Source: JANNBN01 sp031430595
Lineage (GTDB): Bacteria > Actinomycetota > Acidimicrobiia > Acidimicrobiales > JANYDT01
Direction of reading: 5' to 3'
DNA: 42,086 bases
Assembly: GCA_031430595.1 (NCBI GenBank)
Contig: JANPBU010000038.1
Span: forward strand, 1-42,086
The first letter of the stretch is position 1. Every line of letters begins with the position of its first letter. Made by a program: the position numbers and the translations under genes. Shown piece by piece: positions 9,066 through 16,033 of the stretch. The notes under the pieces were generated by a model. The model searched no databases. It was not told the DNA's origin and worked only from the letters and a program-made list of their open reading frames with translations.

Positions 9066-9384
9066 GTGCTTGGCCAGGTTTCCCGGTCGCCAGGCTCGAC
9101 CAGCAACACGTTTTACCACCCCTCTCTGTTCGTCCCGTAATGATTGGACATCGTCTTTCAAATCCTCTTGTCTGTTCGTCCCGTAATGATTGATTTGGCT
9201 TAAATCCAGCAATTTCATTACGGGACGAACCAACATGGGTCTCGGCGTGGCGTCACAATTTCATTACGGGACGAACAGAGAGGGCGTCGGAAGTGATCGG
9301 GCCGGGTCTGGGGCTGGTCGTTCGGCGTGGCGTCGCGGAAGAACCGCCAAGGATTTGTCATACCCTTCCGTGATACTTGAATAC
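9066..9384. other. Gene-free stretch between lysA and the zinc-ribbon protein
   Basis: About 319 bases without a supported gene. Its centre is the four-copy symmetric repeat listed separately. A further 13-bp direct repeat (tcggcgtggcgtc) occurs at 9242-9254 and 9322-9334. A frame open from 9190 runs through the right half of the repeats into the next gene, but it shows no protein-like character before residue 66 and is treated as fortuitous. Confidence 0.6.
9120..9284. repeat. Four copies of a 16-bp motif in mirror-symmetric array
   Basis: The motif GTTCGTCCCGTAATGA occurs directly at 9128-9143 and 9174-9189, and inverted at 9215-9230 and 9261-9276. The two direct copies are 46 bp apart, and so are the two inverted copies; the identical blocks extend to 22 bp in the direct pair and 20 bp in the inverted pair. 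The outermost pair matches over 24 bp without mismatch (9120-9143 with 9261-9284). The array can form a nested hairpin, or alternative pairings between any direct and any inverted copy. It is not a CRISPR (only four copies, half inverted). It could be a multi-site operator, a recombination site or a small non-autonomous element. Confidence 0.85.
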
Positions 9385-10092
9385 ATGTCCACTTCACCTC
9401 ACAGCCAAAACATTCACCCCAACGGCTACCTCTACTGCGAATGGTGCGCAACGAGGTTCGATCCAAGATCGCTTTCGGGTCGCACGCCGCGCTACTGCAA
9501 AGCCTCACACCGAGTCCGGGCAAGTGAACGACGCAGGGGACTTCTGCGACCAACCGAACCACCTCGGCGGACGCATTTGCCCGTACCATCCCTCCAATCA
9601 CACCCCGTTGGAATCGAAAAACGTGCGCACGATGTTATCGACTTCCTCGCAAGGCCACTCGGTCATGAAACCGGAAACGGACGGACTGTGTCACCAGGAA
9701 CAGCCGGTCGCTGGGGATTCCATCGTGCCAGGCCCGGCGGCTTACCTAACAAACGCGGATATGTCCCCTCGCTCTGCGGAACCATGATCAAAATCATTGG
9801 TCTCCCAACGGGCATAAGCCGCTCACAAAACTCTTGTCGAACGTGTGAACGACTCGCCGAACTTCACCCAACCCACGACGCATGGTGGAAAGCATCGACC
9901 CAGCGAACTGCGACCGCACTCGCCGACGACCTCCGATCCACCATCCTCGCAGTTGGTCAAGCGACAGTAGAAAAACGCGACCCAACCGAAACACTCAAGC
10001 GAGTCGATCAACAACTTCGCAACTTCGTGATCCAAATCGGGCTACCTGACCCGCTCGAACCCTCACTCCACCCCAAATCAACCGCCGCTTAA
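9385..10092 (+). CDS. Hypothetical zinc-ribbon-like protein
   Basis: About 235 residues from ATG 9385; function not recognised. The N-terminus holds YCEWCATRFDP followed by RYCKASHRVRASERRR, a CxxC ... CxxxH arrangement typical of short zinc-binding modules in actinobacterial regulatory or DNA-associated proteins. A second Cys cluster (SLCGTMIKI ... CRTCERL) lies near residues 137-160. The C-terminal 80 residues look helical. There is no clear ribosome-binding site. The gene sits alone, right after the symmetric repeat array, and is followed convergently by the TauE-type gene. Whether it acts on that array is speculation. Confidence 0.6.
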   Translation: MSTSPHSQNIHPNGYLYCEWCATRFDPRSLSGRTPRYCKASHRVRASERRRGLLRPTEPPRRTHLPVPSLQSHPVGIEKRAHDVIDFLARPLGHETGNGRTVSPGTAGRWGFHRARPGGLPNKRGYVPSLCGTMIKIIGLPTGISRSQNSCRTCERLAELHPTHDAWWKASTQRTATALADDLRSTILAVGQATVEKRDPTETLKRVDQQLRNFVIQIGLPDPLEPSLHPKSTAA

Positions 10093-10104
10093 GGCAGGTC
10101 CGAT

Positions 10105-10830
10105 TTAGCTCACGCTTGCCTTTGCGAGGGCGACTCCTCCGGCCAAAAACAGCATCGCAAGAACGATTCGACGAAACGTTTGTACATCGAGCCGGTCGAA
10201 AACTCGCTCACCAATGACTCGACCGGCAACGGTTGGAAGAAAACTGATGGCAGCGGTCTGTAACGAGACTTTCGTGACCGACCCGGCAATTGCGAAGAGC
10301 GGCAAAGAGATAACGCTGCTTACAACAAATAGCGCTTGTAGCGTCGCCCTGAACGCAGCTGGCGCAAGGTCTCTGGCCGCCAAACTGATAACAAGCGGCG
10401 GGCCATTTGTGCCGGTTGTCGTTGCGAGTACACCACTCACTAGCCCGCCAAAGTATTCTGCGTACCTATTAGTCTTCGGAAGTCTCCAGCCGGTTGCTAT
10501 CGAGACTGCTGCAAAGATGACTGCAATACCAACGGCGAATCGAAGCGATTTGTCACTCACTCGTGCGGCGATCACGAGACCGAGAGGCATCCCGATGATC
10601 GACCCGGGAAGTAGTTGTCGGATTGCGACCCGATCAGCGAGGGGCCAGAGCTTTCGAGCAACAATGATCGTGATCGGCAGCGACGCCAAGGTTTGCCCAA
10701 CGATTGCGTTGGTCGGGCTAATAACGACGGTCATAAGGGAAACTGCGACGAGCGAGAATCCGAATCCGGTGATTGATTGGGCGAGAGAACCAACGAACAT
10801 TGCAGCGGCGACCCAGATCAGCCAATTCAC
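10105..10830 (-). CDS. TauE/SafE-family permease
   Basis: 241 residues, about seven or eight hydrophobic segments. The N-terminal SITGFGFSLVAV and the internal repeat-like GTNGPPLVISL are the marks of the TauE/SafE (formerly DUF81) family, membrane proteins linked to export of sulfite, sulfoacetate or other organic anions. The substrate here is unknown. The start is 15 nt after the stop of the MFS gene upstream on the same strand, so the two transporters are probably cotranscribed. Confidence 0.85.
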   Translation of the reverse strand: MNWLIWVAAAMFVGSLAQSITGFGFSLVAVSLMTVVISPTNAIVGQTLASLPITIIVARKLWPLADRVAIRQLLPGSIIGMPLGLVIAARVSDKSLRFAVGIAVIFAAVSIATGWRLPKTNRYAEYFGGLVSGVLATTTGTNGPPLVISLAARDLAPAAFRATLQALFVVSSVISLPLFAIAGSVTKVSLQTAAISFLPTVAGRVIGERVFDRLDVQTFRRIVLAMLFLAGGVALAKASVS

Positions 10831-10845
10831 GATGCAACCGGCGCC

Positions 10846-12135
10846 TTATGCAGGTCGAACGGCAGCTGCCGAAGCCAGCCGGGTTGTAGCCAAAGCGAAG
10901 AGTAAGAGTGAACCGGCCATCGCCGCCCCGATGATTGAAAGCGTATGGTAAGCGAGCATCTCTTTTATGAAACCTGATGAGAATGCAGCGATACCTCCAG
11001 CGATGCTCATGATGAGGTCAACTGACCCTTGAACACCTACCTTCTCAGCAACTGGAACGTTGTCGGTAACCAGTGCGGTGCCCGAAATCATGGAGCCGCT
11101 CCACCCGAGACCGAGAAGGAAAAGGCCAAGAAACAGCAGTGGTGGCTCGGTTCCGGCAAGGGCCGAAACGGTTGTCGCGAGCACCATCACCGAAGCTCCA
11201 GCGATAATGGTTTGGAGACGACCCCAGCGGTCGGAGAGTCGGCCAACGATGGGTGCAAACCCATACATGCCAACAACGTGCAAAGCAATCACGTACGACG
11301 AAGTTCCATCGTGTCCGTGTTCGCGCATATGAAGTGGAGTCATCGTCATAACGGCGACCATTGCTGTTTGCGAAACCACCATCGAAGTGAAACCAAGTGT
11401 TGCCAATCGGTTTTGGCGAACCACCGAAAGAGCGTGACCAACACGAGGAACTGTGATCTTTGCTTTTCCGGGTGTGACTCCACCGGCGACGACAAGTGGG
11501 TCGGGATGAAGACGAAGCGTTGTGTTCGCAATCGCCCCGATCAACAAGACAATCGCAAACAAGTAAGGGCCACTGAAATCAACGAGCCCTACATGTACTG
11601 CGAGCTTTCTGAGTGGCTCAACAAGTACCAGTGAAAGCACTGCCCCAAAGGTCGAACCAAACATAAGTGTACTGATCGCTTGAGCTCGTTCGGAAGGGTT
11701 GGTGAGGTCGGCAGCGGCATATCGAGCCAGCAGGTTTGTGCCCTGACCAACCCCAAAGAACAATGATCCGAACAAAAAAATCGCCAGCGAGGCCCGTTCG
11801 ATCCCGGTGACGACGACGAGGCCACCAAGCAGTGAGAGAAGATACCCAAGCGCTAACCCGGGCCGTCGCCCCTTCGCTTTCATGAGCCCCGAAAGCGTCA
11901 GACCAGCGACGGCCCCTCCGAGGGTGACCATGGCCGACGACGCCCCAGCCCAGCGAGATCCGCCCAAAAGCTGACCCACGAATCGACCGCCAACGCTTAC
12001 CGCAACACTGATTCCGGCCGACCCCAACACCTGCCCTACAAACAACACCTGAAGTGTTGATCGTTGCAGAGCGAGACGCTCAGGTTCGGTAAGCGAGGCC
12101 AGCGAAGGGGTGGTCATTGTGCGGGAAGCGCCCAT
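10846..12135 (-). CDS. Major facilitator superfamily transporter
   Basis: 429 residues with about twelve membrane segments in two halves separated by a hydrophilic loop near residues 205-230 (TLRLHPDPLVVAGGVTPGKAK). The loop GRLSDRWGRLQ after about residue 285 is the MFS signature between helices of the C-terminal half; KAKGRRPG is the matching loop of the N-terminal half. This pattern is seen in drug/metabolite efflux members, but the substrate cannot be read from sequence. ATG 12135 is chosen because TATGGT lies 6 nt upstream (leaderless pattern); ATG 12117 is the alternative. First gene of a likely two-gene operon with the TauE/SafE permease. Confidence 0.9.
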   Translation of the reverse strand: MGASRTMTTPSLASLTEPERLALQRSTLQVLFVGQVLGSAGISVAVSVGGRFVGQLLGGSRWAGASSAMVTLGGAVAGLTLSGLMKAKGRRPGLALGYLLSLLGGLVVVTGIERASLAIFLFGSLFFGVGQGTNLLARYAAADLTNPSERAQAISTLMFGSTFGAVLSLVLVEPLRKLAVHVGLVDFSGPYLFAIVLLIGAIANTTLRLHPDPLVVAGGVTPGKAKITVPRVGHALSVVRQNRLATLGFTSMVVSQTAMVAVMTMTPLHMREHGHDGTSSYVIALHVVGMYGFAPIVGRLSDRWGRLQTIIAGASVMVLATTVSALAGTEPPLLFLGLFLLGLGWSGSMISGTALVTDNVPVAEKVGVQGSVDLIMSIAGGIAAFSSGFIKEMLAYHTLSIIGAAMAGSLLLFALATTRLASAAAVRPA

Positions 12136-12147
12136 ACCTTCACCATA
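12136..12147 (-). promoter_or_regulatory. Candidate leaderless -10 element before the MFS gene
   Basis: On the minus strand TATGGT (12147-12142) is followed by 6 nt (GAAGGT) and ATG 12135. The spacer also resembles a weak Shine-Dalgarno, so both modes are possible. Confidence 0.35.
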
Positions 12148-12192
12148 GACACCATTGGCCGGGGCGCACGAATGGGTTGCGTGCGCAGATGT

Positions 12193-12945
12193 CTAATCCC
12201 GGCTGAGCAAACCCCCGATGGCGCCGAGACCGCCGAGCGCACCAATTGAGCCCGCGCCAGCCCCGGTTCCCGATGTTCCGAGAGCACTGGAAAGCCAACC
12301 AATCAATTCGTTCGGATTCCGGGTTTGGGTGTAGACCCGTCCTGGTCCGGTGAAATCGAAGACGAGACCCTCGCCGGACTTGAACGTCTGAACAATCCCA
12401 CCGGTGACCTTGCGAAGGCTCATTCGAACGGAGTCTTGATAGGCAACCATATGACCGGTGTCAACCGTCAAGGTTTCACCGGGTTTGAGATCCCAAGATT
12501 CGAGAGCACCGTAACAACCGATCACGAGCTTGCCTCGGCCTGAAGCGTAGATCATGAAGCCACCCTCTGACCCGAACAGGTTCGAGAAACCTCCCCACTT
12601 TGCGTCGGTGGTAACGCCACCCTCAGAAGCAATCCATGAGCCTTTCTGAATGATCCATGAAAGGCCTTCGCCGCAATCAAAAGAGGTAAGGTCCCCGGGA
12701 AGGCGGGGCGCGACATCGACAAATCCACCCTGTGCTGGGGCCGTATAAGTCGTTACAAAAAATGACTCGCCCCCAAGAGCGGCTCGCTTGAACGACTTCA
12801 TCAGGCCACCTTCAGCCTTTGATTGCAATTCAACCCCGGCGGACATTGCCATCATGGCTCCAGCTTCGACTCGAACAATTTCGCCTGCACCGAGCGCCAA
12901 CCGGGCGACACCGAACGAAGGAGTGTGACGTGTGGAAATTTCCAT
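12193..12945 (-). CDS. AIM24 / TIGR00266-family protein
   Basis: 250 residues. The segments VRVEAGAMMAMSAGVELQSKAEGG, KRAALGGESFFVTTYTA, WIIQKGSWIASEGGV and GLVFDFTGPGRVYTQTRNP follow the AIM24 (TIGR00266) fold, a twisted beta-prism relative of TRAP-like proteins. The bacterial function is unknown; the mitochondrial homologue supports inner-membrane organisation. The C-terminus carries a Gly-rich stretch (GTGAGAGSIGALGGLGAIGG) that is usual in this family. It is transcribed divergently from hom. Confidence 0.9.
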   Translation of the reverse strand: MEISTRHTPSFGVARLALGAGEIVRVEAGAMMAMSAGVELQSKAEGGLMKSFKRAALGGESFFVTTYTAPAQGGFVDVAPRLPGDLTSFDCGEGLSWIIQKGSWIASEGGVTTDAKWGGFSNLFGSEGGFMIYASGRGKLVIGCYGALESWDLKPGETLTVDTGHMVAYQDSVRMSLRKVTGGIVQTFKSGEGLVFDFTGPGRVYTQTRNPNELIGWLSSALGTSGTGAGAGSIGALGGLGAIGGLLSRD

Positions 12946-12957
12946 GGTTGGAAATTA
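12946..12957 (-). promoter_or_regulatory. Candidate leaderless -10 element before the AIM24 gene
   Basis: On the minus strand TAATTT (12957-12952) stands 6 nt before ATG 12945 and no Shine-Dalgarno is present. Confidence 0.4.
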
Positions 12958-13054
12958 CAGGTTTCTGAAGGCGAGAACACCTTCAACTCTGGTGATTGTG
13001 CACCTTTTGTTGACGACCAATGCAAAATCAGCTGGGACCGTCGAGATACCTCAG

Positions 13055-13067
13055 TATCGTCTACGTC
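13055..13067 (+). promoter_or_regulatory. Candidate leaderless -10 element before hom
   Basis: TATCGT (13055-13060) is 7 nt before GTG 13068. A weak -35 (TGGGAC, 13033-13038) has a 16-nt spacer. No Shine-Dalgarno precedes GTG 13068, which supports both the start choice and leaderless initiation. Confidence 0.4.
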
Positions 13068-14351
13068 GTGAGTTCGCACATCATTCGCGTCGGTTTGCTT
13101 GGCTACGGTACCGTGGGGTCAGCGTTGGCCGCCCAGATTTGGGCTCGGCACGATGCGATTGAAATCCGTACGGGGTTGTCGTTGCAGGTAACTCGGGCGG
13201 CGGTGCGTAACCTGTCATCGAGTCGTTCGGGCATTGATCGACGCCGTCTAACGGATGACCCCCTTGCAGTTGTTGAGGCCGATGACGTTGACGTGGTCGT
13301 GGAATTGATGGGTGGTATCGAACCGGCAAAAACTCTGATTCTTGCGGCGTTGAAACAGGGAAAACCTGTTGTCACGGGTAATAAAGAGCTTTTGGCGGCA
13401 CACGGAACCCAGCTGTTTGCAGCTGCCGACAAAGCTGGCGTCGACTTATTGTTCGAGGCTGCAGTGGCTGGCGGAATTCCGCTTATTCGACCCCTGAGGG
13501 AAAGCCTTGTCGGTGAACGAATCCACCGGGTGTTAGGCATCGTTAACGGCACCACGAATTACATCCTCACGAAAATGGCTGAAGATGGCTCAACGTACAA
13601 CGATGCCCTTCAAGAAGCCCAAGAACTTGGTTACGCCGAGGCTGACCCGACCGCAGATGTTGGCGGTCATGATGCTGCAAGTAAGGCGGCGATTTTGGCC
13701 TCGATTGCGTTCGGTCAACGCGTTACCTCGAAAGACGTTCCTCGTGAAGGTATCGGCGCAATCTCGGCGACCGACGTCTCGTTCGCATCACAAATGGGGT
13801 ATGTGATCAAATTGTTGGCCGTGGCCCAAGATGGTGACGCTGGGCTCAGTGTCCGGGTTCACCCGGTGATGATTGCTCAGAGTCACCCGTTGGCTTCGGT
13901 GCGCGATGCCTACAACGCGGTGTTCGTTGAGGGTGAAGATGTTGGACGCCTCATGTTTTACGGGCGAGGCGCCGGCGGTGGTCCAACGGCTAGCGCGGTG
14001 TTGGGTGACGTCATCGATGCTTCGGTCAATCTCACCAAGGGGACCCATGCGTCGCTCGGTTCGCTGTCGCCGATGAGACGCGCCCCCGAGGCCAGCCGAA
14101 CGTCAGCGTTTTACCTGCACATCGAGGTGTTTGATCGTCCCGGAGTTCTTGCCGCCGTGGCGTCGGTGTTGGGAAACAACAATGTGTCGGTTCGATCAAT
14201 GGAACAAGACGACATGGGCGACGATGCCCGAATTGTGTTCATCACCCACGAGGCCCGCGAAATCGATATGGCCAAGTGTGTGAAGGAACTGCGGCGCCTT
14301 AAGTCGGTTAAAAGTGTGCTGAGTACCCTTCGAGTGATCGAAGACCACTGA
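13068..14351 (+). CDS. hom: Homoserine dehydrogenase
   Basis: About 427 residues; reduces aspartate-semialdehyde to homoserine, the branch to threonine and methionine. Visible: Rossmann motif GLLGYGTVGSALA at the N-terminus, the NAD-binding and catalytic region VVTGNKELLA, GIVNGTTNYILTKM, the ADPTADVGGHDAASKAAILA catalytic block, and a C-terminal ACT domain (YLHIEVFDRPGVLAAVASVLG) that usually mediates feedback by threonine. A longer frame begins at ATG 13020, but the extra 16 residues precede the Rossmann strand without family character; GTG 13068 is preferred. Its stop overlaps the thrC start by one base (TGATG). Confidence 0.96.
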   Translation: MSSHIIRVGLLGYGTVGSALAAQIWARHDAIEIRTGLSLQVTRAAVRNLSSSRSGIDRRRLTDDPLAVVEADDVDVVVELMGGIEPAKTLILAALKQGKPVVTGNKELLAAHGTQLFAAADKAGVDLLFEAAVAGGIPLIRPLRESLVGERIHRVLGIVNGTTNYILTKMAEDGSTYNDALQEAQELGYAEADPTADVGGHDAASKAAILASIAFGQRVTSKDVPREGIGAISATDVSFASQMGYVIKLLAVAQDGDAGLSVRVHPVMIAQSHPLASVRDAYNAVFVEGEDVGRLMFYGRGAGGGPTASAVLGDVIDASVNLTKGTHASLGSLSPMRRAPEASRTSAFYLHIEVFDRPGVLAAVASVLGNNNVSVRSMEQDDMGDDARIVFITHEAREIDMAKCVKELRRLKSVKSVLSTLRVIEDH

Positions 14352-15772
14352 TGCGCTACGTCAGTACAAGAGGGCGCATGGAACCTCGCCTGTTTACCGA
14401 AATCCTGTTGGAAGGGCTTGCGCCTGATGGTGGGTTGATTGTGCCACAGTCGATTCCTCGGTTGTCGGTAGCCGAGTTAGATGCGATGCGCTCAATGTCG
14501 TATGTTGACTTAGCAATAGACATCATCGGAAGGTTTGCTACTGACATTCCGTCGGGGGATCTAGCTGCCATCATTCGGGCGACTTATACGACGGAAGCAT
14601 TTGGGTCGTCAGACATCACACCAGTTACCCCATTGTTCGACAACTTTTCACTGCTTGAGCTTTCGAACGGGCCGTCACTTGCGTTCAAAGATATTGCGAT
14701 GCAGTTTCTTGGCCATCTGTTCGCTTACGTTCTCGATAAGAGCGGTGGTGAGCTCAATATCTTGGGGGCGACGAGTGGCGACACCGGTGGCGCTGCCATT
14801 TACGCGATGCGATCAAAGCCGCGGATCAACGTGTTCATGCTTTCGCCGTTGGGTCGAACATCTGAATTCCAGGCCGCCCAAATGTATTCGGTTCTCGACT
14901 CGAACATTCATAACATTGCGGTTCGGGGTGTGTTTGACGACTGCCAAGACATTGTCAAGGCCGTAGGAGAAGATTCAGACTTTAAGGCCCGTCATCACAT
15001 TGGTACGGTGAACTCAATCAACTGGGCCCGGGTCGTTGCTCAGGTTGTGTATTACTTCAAAGGCTATTTTGCAGTCACGGCAACCAATGCTGATCGGGTG
15101 TCGTTTTCGGTGCCGTCCGGAAATTTTGGCAACGTGTACGCGGGCCATATTGCTCGCCGGATGGGGTTGCCGATCGAACGGCTTATCGTGGCCACCAACG
15201 AAAATGATGTGTTGCACGGGTTCTTTGCGACCGGCATCTACGCACCGAGGTCTTCCGCCGACGTGCAAGCGACATCGAGCCCTTCAATGGACATTTCGAA
15301 GGCATCGAATTTTGAACGGTTCGTGTACGACATCGTGCAGGGCGACGGAGAACTCACTCGTGAGCTGTACGAAACGGCTGCGTCAACCGGCTCATTTTCT
15401 GTCGGCCAGTACGCTCAACATCGCCAAGCGGTGAGTGACACCGGGTTTGTTTCCGGCTCGTCGAACCATGCCGATCGACTTCGAACCATTCAAGAAGTAT
15501 TCGAGCGGACTGGCCGGGTCATTGACACCCATACTGCTGACGGCGTCAAGGTTGCCCGAGAAATAGCTGACTCGACCATTCCGGTTCTGTGCCTAGAGAC
15601 GGCCTTACCGGTCAAGTTCGGTGAAACCATCGCTGAAGCGATTGGTCAGCTTCCGGATCGGCCGGCTGGTTTGATTGATCTTGAGCAACGCGAACGGCGT
15701 GTTCTGTCGATGGAAAACTCGGTCGACGATGTTCGCAATTACATCGCCGCCCACACCAAGGCGCTCAATTAG
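14351..15772 (+). CDS. thrC: Threonine synthase
   Basis: 473 residues, PLP enzyme making threonine from O-phosphohomoserine. The N-terminus RYVSTRG...LLEGLAPDGGLIVP and the motif SLAFKDIAMQFL, with the PLP lysine at about residue 113, identify the longer class of threonine synthase (E. coli/yeast-like rather than the short actinobacterial type). GATSGDTGGAAI and VPSGNFGNVYAG are the phosphate- and substrate-binding stretches. It overlaps hom by one base, so translation is coupled. The gene order hom-thrC without thrB is seen here; no homoserine kinase is present in the window. Confidence 0.95.
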   Translation: MRYVSTRGRMEPRLFTEILLEGLAPDGGLIVPQSIPRLSVAELDAMRSMSYVDLAIDIIGRFATDIPSGDLAAIIRATYTTEAFGSSDITPVTPLFDNFSLLELSNGPSLAFKDIAMQFLGHLFAYVLDKSGGELNILGATSGDTGGAAIYAMRSKPRINVFMLSPLGRTSEFQAAQMYSVLDSNIHNIAVRGVFDDCQDIVKAVGEDSDFKARHHIGTVNSINWARVVAQVVYYFKGYFAVTATNADRVSFSVPSGNFGNVYAGHIARRMGLPIERLIVATNENDVLHGFFATGIYAPRSSADVQATSSPSMDISKASNFERFVYDIVQGDGELTRELYETAASTGSFSVGQYAQHRQAVSDTGFVSGSSNHADRLRTIQEVFERTGRVIDTHTADGVKVAREIADSTIPVLCLETALPVKFGETIAEAIGQLPDRPAGLIDLEQRERRVLSMENSVDDVRNYIAAHTKALN

Positions 15773-15797
15773 CGGTTTGTGCAGAATCTGGTAGGGT
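15769..15797 (+). promoter_or_regulatory. Candidate rho promoter
   Basis: TTAGCG (15769-15774), 17-nt spacer, TAGGGT (15792-15797). It overlaps the thrC stop codon. If used, transcription would start near 15804 and give rho a leader of about 230 nt. Confidence 0.35.
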
Positions 15798-15803
15798 GAA
15801 GTT

Positions 15804-16033
15804 TGTTCGTGGTGCCAAGCGGCATCCGACACCTCGTTGAATACCGCTCACGGGCGCAAAACCGAGGCCGACGTGTGGGCCTGTGTAAACACTCACGTCG
15901 ATGGCCTGCCATCACGTCGCTTCGGCTCAAACTGTGGTCACTTCATCGAGTTCCCCACCCCACCTACAACGCTGATGTGCTCGTTTGGGCATGTTCGGCA
16001 GTCTGAGCGGAATGATTCCGCCAGAGGAGAACC
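15804..16033 (+). promoter_or_regulatory. Long untranslated leader of rho with hairpins
   Basis: No gene is supported between thrC and rho. The stretch contains a hairpin at 15869-15900 (CGACGTG with CACGTCG, extendable by inner pairs) and a tight hairpin at 16007-16021 (GCGGAA, loop TGA, TTCCGC) that sits directly in front of the rho Shine-Dalgarno AGAGGAG (16023-16029). A long leader with structure next to the ribosome site fits autoregulated rho mRNAs known in other bacteria; here it is an inference. Confidence 0.4.

Noticed and set aside
7899..9236. 445-residue open frame on the minus strand opposite lysA
   Set aside because: It lies entirely antisense to a well-conserved gene, has unlikely composition (many His, Cys, Asn, Arg runs) and no recognisable domain; it is a shadow of the GC-rich third positions of lysA.
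9120..9284. CRISPR-like array
   Set aside because: Only four copies, two of them inverted, with unequal central gap and no cas genes; treated as a symmetric repeat instead.
9190..9384. N-terminal extension of the zinc-ribbon protein
   Set aside because: The extra 65 codons pass through the repeats and have no protein-like pattern; ATG 9385 precedes the Cys motif sensibly.
11029..11634. 201-residue plus-strand frame inside the MFS gene
   Set aside because: Antisense to a twelve-helix transporter; His/Asn/Cys-rich translation without domain.
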